From JAHWJR01 sp035942035 (GTDB lineage: Bacteria > Actinomycetota > Acidimicrobiia > Acidimicrobiales > CADCSY01), in contig DASZDK010000068.1 in NCBI GenBank assembly GCA_035942035.1, positions 1 through 35,050 on the forward strand: a stretch of DNA of 35,050 nt, in the 5' to 3' direction. Of this stretch, positions 30,453 to 35,050 are shown in pieces. Under the pieces are notes generated by a model. The model was not told the DNA's origin. It did not search any database and was given only the letters and a program-made list of their open reading frames with translations. The translations under genes were made by a program, and so were the position numbers. Each line of letters begins with the position of its first letter. The first letter of the stretch is position 1.

Positions 30453-30493
30453 GGTGCTCCTGGGCTCTCGGGTCGACGGTGGCGGAAAACTGG

Positions 30494-30519
30494 AACGACC
30501 TCCCGGCCGGGAGGTCGTT
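30494..30519 (-). terminator. Attenuator terminator of ilvBNC
   Basis: A perfect 26-bp palindrome (arms AACGACCTCCCGG/CCGGGAGGTCGTT). The minus transcript continues CCAGUUUUCC, a short U-run. It sits between the leader peptide and ilvB. Confidence 0.8.
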
Positions 30520-30520
30520 G

Positions 30521-30548
30521 GCGCACGCGCGGGGATCGCGGCGTGCGC
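30521..30548 (-). promoter_or_regulatory. Stop-codon hairpin of the ilvB leader
   Basis: GCGCACGC/GCGTGCGC (8 bp, with a GC-rich loop that can pair further). In the minus transcript it begins with the last base of the leader stop codon, as in the leuB leader. Confidence 0.7.
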
Positions 30549-30583
30549 TACGTGATGGCTACGAGGGAGCGGCGGACGGACAT
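30548..30583 (-). CDS. Leader peptide of ilvBNC (11 aa)
   Basis: The frame reads MSVRRSLVAIT and then TAG. Two valines, one leucine and one isoleucine fall in 11 residues, with Val-Ala-Ile near the stop. The ATG is 7 nt after a CAGACT -10 box, so translation would be leaderless. It is followed by a hairpin on its stop codon and a terminator, consistent with attenuation that senses branched-chain aminoacyl-tRNAs. Confidence 0.75.
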   Translation of the reverse strand: MSVRRSLVAIT

Positions 30584-30590
30584 CGGCGGA

Positions 30591-30619
30591 AGTCTGGCAC
30601 CGATCGGCGCCGATGACAA
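30591..30619 (-). promoter_or_regulatory. Promoter of ilvBNC
   Basis: On minus, TTGTCA (30619-30614), a 17-nt spacer, CAGACT (30596-30591), then 7 nt to the leader ATG. Confidence 0.65.
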
Positions 30620-30646
30620 GGCGGCGACGTCGGTACCGTCGTGGCG

Positions 30647-31309
30647 ATGGAAGCCCGCGCCGGGGCCGGCCCCCGTCATGATCCGGGCCGGCGCCGGCTG
30701 CTGGTGGTGGGGGCCTGCCTCGCCGTGATCGCCACCTCGGCGGTGGTGGGCAACGCCCTCGCCCCCACCCTCCTGGTGCGCCATCCCCTGTTGCTCCTCG
30801 GCCTCAACGCCACCACCCGCCATCTCGTGCTGACCTCCACCAGCATCGACGTGGTGCCCTACGTGCTGGTGGGCCTGGGCCGGCGGCTGCTCGAGGACCC
30901 CTTCTTGTTCATGCTCGGCCGCTGGTACGGCGACGGCGCCATCGCCTGGGTGGACGACAAGGTGGGTGGGGGCGCCTACCTGCGGGCCGTGCAGCGCAAC
31001 TTCCACCGGGTGGGGTGGCTGCTGGTGGCGGTGGCGCCCGGCGGCGTGGTGTGCATGCTGGCCGGCATCTCCCGCATGCGCACGGCGGTCTTCCTCACCC
31101 TGAACATCGTCGGGACTCTGGCCACCATCGTGGTGCTGCGCCGGTTCGGGGACGCCTTCTCCGGCCCCATCGAGCTCTTGCTGGCGTTCTCGGCCGACAA
31201 CGTGGTGCCGCTCACCGCCCTGTCCCTCGGGCTCACCGCACTGTGGCTCGTCCGCCGGCGCCGGCGCTCCGAGCCGGCGCCGTTGCCGCACGAGGACGGC
31301 AGTTTCTAG
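30647..31309 (+). CDS. Integral membrane protein, possibly DedA/VTT-like
   Basis: 220 residues from ATG 30647. GTG 30641 is possible, but TACCGT ends exactly 7 nt before the ATG. Hydrophobic segments lie near residues 18-38, 65-80, 120-145, 150-170 and 185-205. FLFMLGRWYGDGAIAWV and the later GWLLVAVAPGGVVCMLAGISRM resemble the re-entrant and GRFxPG...LAGxSRM parts of DedA-family proteins, but the match is loose and the usual arginine in that motif is missing. Function is unknown; lipid or envelope homeostasis would be the guess if DedA-like. It is divergent from the ilvB leader. Confidence 0.7.
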   Translation: MEARAGAGPRHDPGRRRLLVVGACLAVIATSAVVGNALAPTLLVRHPLLLLGLNATTRHLVLTSTSIDVVPYVLVGLGRRLLEDPFLFMLGRWYGDGAIAWVDDKVGGGAYLRAVQRNFHRVGWLLVAVAPGGVVCMLAGISRMRTAVFLTLNIVGTLATIVVLRRFGDAFSGPIELLLAFSADNVVPLTALSLGLTALWLVRRRRRSEPAPLPHEDGSF

Positions 31310-31360
31310 CGTCGCCTGGCCACGGTGAAACCGAGCGGCCCACCGACGGCGTCGCCAAGG

Positions 31361-31395
31361 CCCACGCCCCGTGGGTCAGGCCCACGGCGAGTGGG
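31361..31395. promoter_or_regulatory. Twin CCCAC-N5-GTGGG dyads upstream of the GT4 gene
   Basis: Two identical-arm dyads at 31361-31375 and 31381-31395 are exactly 20 bp apart. The second abuts TAGCAC (31396-31401), a possible -10 box lying 6 nt before the ATG. Operator-like; a terminator for the upstream gene is the alternative. Confidence 0.5.
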
Positions 31396-31407
31396 TAGCA
31401 CCACAGA

Positions 31408-32463
31408 ATGCGCATCGGCATCATCGCTCCGCCCTGGGTCCCGGTCCCGCCCCCCACCTACGGGGGCACGGAGACCATCGTCGATCGGCTGGCCCGGGGC
31501 TTCCACGCCGCCGGCCACGAGGTCGTGCTGTTCGCCACCGGTGACTCGACCTGCCCGGTGCCCAAGCAATGGGTGTTCGAGCGCTCGGAGCAGGTCCGCA
31601 TCGGTTCGGTGACCGCCGAGCTCCGCCACGTCGTGCGGGCCTACGAGGTGCTCAAGGACTTCGACATCGTCCACGACCACACCATGGCCGGCCCCGCCTA
31701 CGGGCCCCGGTTCCCGAACCTCCAGATCGTGACGACCAACCACGGCCCCTTCAACGACGAGTTGCTGGACATCTACCGGGCCGTGGGCCCCACGGTCTCG
31801 GTCATCGCCATCTCCGAGTCACAGGCCAGCTTCGCCGACCGCGTGCCCATCGCCAAGGTCATTCACCACGGGATCGACGTCGACGAGCTGCCCTTCGGAG
31901 CCGGTGACGGCGGGTACCTGCTCTTCCTCGGCCGGATGGCCCCCGACAAAGGGGCTCGCCGGGCGGCGCGCATCGCGCAACAGGCAGGAATGCCGTTGTG
32001 CATCGCCGCCAAGATGCGCGAGCCCCTCGAGCACGAGTACTTCGAAGAACAGGTACGCCCGCTCCTCGGCGGCGACATCGAGTACATCGGCGAGGTCGGC
32101 GGATCCGACAAGTACGAGCTGCTCGCCGGCGCCGCCGGCCTGCTCAACCCCATTCGCTGGCCGGAGCCCTTCGGGCTGGTGATGATCGAGGCGCTGGCCT
32201 GCGGCACGCCCGTGCTGACCTTCCCGGAGGGCGCCGCTCCCGAGATCGTCGACGACGGGGTCACCGGCTTCCTGTGCGACAACCGGCGGGAGATGGTGGA
32301 CGCCGTGGGCCGGCTGAACCAGATCGACCGGGGGAAGTGCCGGGCAGCGGTGGAGCAGCGGTTCTCGACCTCCCGGATGGTGGCCGAGCACCTGGAGCTG
32401 TTCGAGTCGCTGGTCAGCTCGTCGGCGGCACCTCGCCCGACAGCGGCTCCCGAGCTTCCCTGA
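31408..32463 (+). CDS. Glycosyltransferase family 4 (GT-B fold)
   Basis: 351 residues. The N-terminal acceptor domain begins MRIGIIAPPWVPVPPPTYGGTE, common in GT4 enzymes. The donor domain has LFLGRMAPDKG (172-182) and the EX7E motif E253-PFGLVMI-E261, followed by ALACGTPVLTF. It is a retaining sugar transferase using a nucleotide-sugar donor. The acceptor is unknown; glycogen/maltodextrin or compatible-solute metabolism is suggested only by the neighbouring debranching enzyme. There is no signal or membrane segment. It overlaps the convergent debranching gene by 50 bp. Confidence 0.92.
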   Translation: MRIGIIAPPWVPVPPPTYGGTETIVDRLARGFHAAGHEVVLFATGDSTCPVPKQWVFERSEQVRIGSVTAELRHVVRAYEVLKDFDIVHDHTMAGPAYGPRFPNLQIVTTNHGPFNDELLDIYRAVGPTVSVIAISESQASFADRVPIAKVIHHGIDVDELPFGAGDGGYLLFLGRMAPDKGARRAARIAQQAGMPLCIAAKMREPLEHEYFEEQVRPLLGGDIEYIGEVGGSDKYELLAGAAGLLNPIRWPEPFGLVMIEALACGTPVLTFPEGAAPEIVDDGVTGFLCDNRREMVDAVGRLNQIDRGKCRAAVEQRFSTSRMVAEHLELFESLVSSSAAPRPTAAPELP

Positions 32464-34567
32464 CCAGCTCCACCCCGGGAGGTAGGCCCTCGACCTCCAC
32501 GTCGTCGCCGTCGACCGTCACGGCCATGCGACCGCCGCCCAGCGGGATGTGGCCCACGCGGAGGCGCCCGATGCTGGGGGGTACCACCGGCGACAGCCAC
32601 AGCTTGCCGTGGGGCAGCCAGGGGTCGAACCGCAGCATCAGGCGCACCAGGAGCAAGGGCGCGGCGGCGGCCCACGCCTGGGGTGAGCACGACGCCGGGT
32701 AGCCCAGCGGGATGGGCAGCTCCCTGCGGTCGAGGCCGCCGAACAGCTCGGGCAGTCGGCCGCCGACGGCCATCGCCGCGTCGATGAGCCCGAGCAACAC
32801 GCGATGGGCCTCGTCCACGAAGCCGTAACGCATCAGGCCGGCGGTGATGATGGCGGTGTCGTGGGGCCACACCGAACCGTTGTGGTAGCTGATGGGGTTG
32901 TAGCCGACCATGTTGGTGCCGAGCGTGCGGATCCCCCAGCCGTTGAACATCGCCGGCGACAGCAGGTGGCGGGCCACCGTCGCCGCCTTGTCGGCATCGA
33001 CGATCCCGGTCCACAGGCAGTGCCCCATGTTGGACGCCAAGGCGTCCAGCTGGCGGTTGGCGCCGTCGAGCCCGAGGGCGAACCACTCCCGGTCCTCGAC
33101 CCAGAAGTCCCGGTTGAACGCCGTCTTCAGCTCGGCGGCGCGCTTACGGTAGGTGACGGCCACGTCGTCGTCGCCGGCTTCGTGGGCGAAGTGGGCCCGG
33201 GCCACGTAGGCCGCGTAGGTGTAGCCCTGCACCTCGGCCAGGGCGATGGGGCCCGTGCCCAACCGGCCGTCGGCCGCCCGCACGCCGTCCCAGGAATCCT
33301 TCCAGCCCTGGTTGCGCAAGCCCTTCTCGCTCGACCGCTCATACTCGACGAAGCCGTCACCGTCGACGTCGCCGTACTCGGTGATCCACTCCAGGGCCCG
33401 GTCGACGTGGGGAAGCAACTGGTCGACCTGCTCGGCGGCCAGGCCCCATCGCCGGAGCTCTCCGAGGAGCATCACGAACAACGGGGTGGCGTCCGCCGTT
33501 CCGTAGTAGATCTGCCCGCCGCCGAGTGACAGCGACGCCGCCGTGCCGAAACGCATCTCGTGCAGGATCCGCCCCGGCTGCTCCTCGGTCTCGGGATCGA
33601 CCTTCTCCCCCTGGAAACGAGCCAACGTCTGCACCACACCGAGCGCCAGCTCGGGGTCGACCAGCAACGCCATCCACGACGTCAGCAGTGAGTCGCGCCC
33701 GAACAGCGTCATGAACCAGGGCGCCCCGGCGGCGATGACCGCCCGCTCCGGGAAGTCGGGATCGAAGATGCGCAGCGCCCCGAGGTCACCCTGGCTGCGG
33801 GCCACCACGGCCTCCAGGCCGGCGTGGTCGGACGACACGGTGGGCAGCTGGCGGCGCCAGCGCTGGAACCGCTCGCTGGGGGTGGCCCGAGCGACCGGTC
33901 GGCCGCAGCGGTACAGCGGGGACAGTTGCTCGCCCTCGATGACGGGCGCCACCTCGACGCAGCCGTTCCACGTCCCCTGGGGCTCGATCACCACCTCGGC
34001 CATGGCCCGGTGGTGCTCCATCACCGAGAAGCCGTGGAAGGTCAGCGCCGTCCCCCGCCGGGCGTCACCGTGACGGAAGCCGAACAGCAGCTGGTCGCCG
34101 TCGGCCTTCAGCGTGCGCTCACCGACGAGATCGACGCGGCGCTCCTTGACCTCGAAGAGGTCGGCGAAGTCGACGTCGACGGTGATCTCGATGGTGCAGA
34201 TCGCCGGCTCGTGGCCGAAGTTGCGCACGGTCACGTCCTCGCGCATGCCTTGACCCACGTACCGGGACCGGAAGGCCACGAGCGTGCTGTCGGCCCGGCC
34301 CGGCCGGGGCCGGGCGCGGGACACGAACGTGCCACTGAACGGCTCGGCCACGTACGAGGACAGCGGCTCCAGCGCAAGCCCGTTGAGACGCAGCTCGAAA
34401 CCGGAGAGGAAACGTGTGTCGCGGAAGAACAGGCCGTGGGTCAGGCCGGGTTCGATGTCGCCGGCGCCTCTGGAGATGCAGAACGTCGATCCTTCGACGA
34501 GCGTCACGATGGAGCCCGCCTGACCAACGGCAGGCGGTTCCCCGGCAAACGTCCACGGCCCAGCCAC
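32414..34567 (-). CDS. Amylo-alpha-1,6-glucosidase / glycogen-debranching-type glycoside hydrolase
   Basis: 717 residues. An N-terminal beta-rich domain (about 15-215) contains GLTHGLFFRDTRFLSGFELRLNG, typical of the bacterial GDE N-terminal domain. An (alpha/alpha)6 catalytic region (about 265-660) has FMTLFGRDSLLTSWMAL, NQGWKDSWDG and YHNGSVWPHDTAII, the usual motif order. Such enzymes hydrolyse alpha-1,6 branches or related glucosides; exact specificity is open. The start is GTG at 34567. The upstream DNA (34568-34762) holds a tandem repeat and no gene. It converges on and overlaps the GT4 gene by 50 bp. Confidence 0.93.
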   Translation of the reverse strand: MAGPWTFAGEPPAVGQAGSIVTLVEGSTFCISRGAGDIEPGLTHGLFFRDTRFLSGFELRLNGLALEPLSSYVAEPFSGTFVSRARPRPGRADSTLVAFRSRYVGQGMREDVTVRNFGHEPAICTIEITVDVDFADLFEVKERRVDLVGERTLKADGDQLLFGFRHGDARRGTALTFHGFSVMEHHRAMAEVVIEPQGTWNGCVEVAPVIEGEQLSPLYRCGRPVARATPSERFQRWRRQLPTVSSDHAGLEAVVARSQGDLGALRIFDPDFPERAVIAAGAPWFMTLFGRDSLLTSWMALLVDPELALGVVQTLARFQGEKVDPETEEQPGRILHEMRFGTAASLSLGGGQIYYGTADATPLFVMLLGELRRWGLAAEQVDQLLPHVDRALEWITEYGDVDGDGFVEYERSSEKGLRNQGWKDSWDGVRAADGRLGTGPIALAEVQGYTYAAYVARAHFAHEAGDDDVAVTYRKRAAELKTAFNRDFWVEDREWFALGLDGANRQLDALASNMGHCLWTGIVDADKAATVARHLLSPAMFNGWGIRTLGTNMVGYNPISYHNGSVWPHDTAIITAGLMRYGFVDEAHRVLLGLIDAAMAVGGRLPELFGGLDRRELPIPLGYPASCSPQAWAAAAPLLLVRLMLRFDPWLPHGKLWLSPVVPPSIGRLRVGHIPLGGGRMAVTVDGDDVEVEGLPPGVELVREAREPLSGEVPPTS

Positions 34568-34600
34568 GGGTCGTGCATGGTATCGGCAATCGCTTTTCGC

Positions 34601-34760
34601 CGGCGATCATCCGCCGGCGTCCGTTGGCACGGAGCTGGACCAGTCCTCGTCGCTGCTCCGCCTGGCGGGCTCCGCAGCGTCCCCGGCGATCATCCGCCGG
34701 CGCCCGTTGGCACGGAGCTGGACCAGTCCTCGTCGCTGCTCCGCCTGGCGGACTCCGCAG
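34601..34760. repeat. Tandem direct repeat, two 77-bp copies, 83-bp period
   Basis: Copies at 34601-34677 and 34684-34760 are identical at 75 of 77 positions, with 6 unlike bases between them. Each contains nested inverted repeats: CGCCGGCG flanking ATCATC at the left end (34598-34619 in copy 1) and CGGAGC/GCTCCG around a CTGGACCAG core (34630-34660). The element fills the gap between the debranching gene start and the next upstream gene's stop. It could be a duplicated terminator/REP-like hairpin element. Confidence 0.9.
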
Positions 34761-34762
34761 GG

Positions 34763-35050
34763 CTAGTCGTCGATGGTGAGGCCCCGGAGGTAGAACCAGT
34801 AGGTTCGCCAGCGGATGTCGCCCACCGGCTTCATCTGCGAGAACAGCGCCTTGTACATCGACCACGTCTGGCGGAAGCCGTCGCCGGCGCCGAGCTTGTC
34901 CCGTTTGGTCCTGTGCTGGACGCCGGCCATGGTGCGCACGCTGGTCGTGAGACGACGCTCGCACACCACCTCGTTGAGCCGGATCTCGATCGTGTAGCCC
35001 ACCAGCTTGTCCGGCGGCACGGCCTCGAACACCCACCGGGGGACGACGCG
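34763..35050 (-). CDS. C-terminal fragment of an uncharacterised protein, perhaps a family 2 glycosyltransferase
   Basis: The frame is open to the window edge on minus and stops with TAG at 34765-34763; 95 residues are visible. It includes FEAVPPDKLVGYTIEIRLNE, then TMAGVQHRTKRDKLG, and ends YWFYLRGLTIDD. The VPPDxLxGYxIEIxLN...GVQxxxKRDKLG pattern resembles the ends of dolichyl-phosphate-mannose-synthase-like family 2 glycosyltransferases, but too little is present to be sure. The 5' part lies outside the window. It is upstream of the debranching gene, with the tandem repeat between them. Confidence 0.5.
   Translation of the reverse strand, partial: RVVPRWVFEAVPPDKLVGYTIEIRLNEVVCERRLTTSVRTMAGVQHRTKRDKLGAGDGFRQTWSMYKALFSQMKPVGDIRWRTYWFYLRGLTIDD

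Noticed and set aside
28716..30728. 670-codon open frame on the plus strand
   Set aside because: Antisense shadow of ilvB and its leader region.

Overview
The window is GC-rich (around 70%) bacterial chromosome. High-GC codon use, an actinobacterial-type LeuB, an IclR regulator divergent from leuCD, a sunset-domain protein and an actinobacterial SerC all point to Actinomycetota. A class such as Acidimicrobiia would fit, but I cannot confirm it from one window. Nearly all of it is ordinary chromosomal DNA. No insertion sequence, phage module or CRISPR array is visible.

Layout. 1-2180: the tail of an RTX-repeat protein, a YjbR/MmcQ gene remnant, and an FNT-family channel gene flanked by two diverged copies of a direct repeat. 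2181-6508 (minus): tRNA-Gln and tRNA-Glu downstream of a DUF218 gene, gltX, an M48 membrane protease and an alpha/beta hydrolase. 6542-10735 (minus): operon leuB-ilvE-cimA-unknown behind a leader peptide and attenuator. 10785-13659: greA and a hydrolase on plus, then an SDR and an IclR regulator on minus. 13622-15803: leuCD on plus, with a DUF2786 gene converging on leuD. 17067-18788 (minus): leuA behind its own leader peptide and terminator. 18810-19543: a sunset-domain protein and a small ferredoxin. 19564-25057: serA, a lipase-maturation-factor-like membrane protein and an aspartate aminotransferase on minus, with divergent serC on plus. 25141-27080: a partner-switching pair (STAS protein and a PAS-PP2C-kinase fusion). 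27131-30619 (minus): ilvBNC behind a third leader peptide and attenuator. 30634-35050: a membrane protein, a GT4 glycosyltransferase converging on a glycogen-debranching-type enzyme, a tandem 83-bp repeat and a partial gene.

How the genes work together. LeuA, LeuCD, LeuB, IlvBN, IlvC and IlvE cover leucine, valine and isoleucine synthesis except for dihydroxyacid dehydratase (IlvD), which is not here. CimA makes citramalate, so 2-oxobutyrate for isoleucine can come from pyruvate and acetyl-CoA through LeuCD and LeuB instead of from threonine. SerA and SerC give two of the three serine-synthesis steps; serB is not here.

The most striking signal is regulatory. Three separate operons (leuB, leuA, ilvB) each begin with a tiny open frame rich in branched-chain codons, followed by a terminator-like hairpin. 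In leuB and ilvB the leader starts exactly 7 nt after a -10-like hexamer that has a TTGAC/TTGTC box 17 nt upstream, so the leaders look leaderless. Their leaders also share an Ile-Thr-stop ending fused to a GCGCACG hairpin. leuCD instead appears to be controlled by the IclR protein through two dyads 21 bp apart in the divergent promoter region. A second twin-dyad candidate operator sits in front of the GT4 gene.
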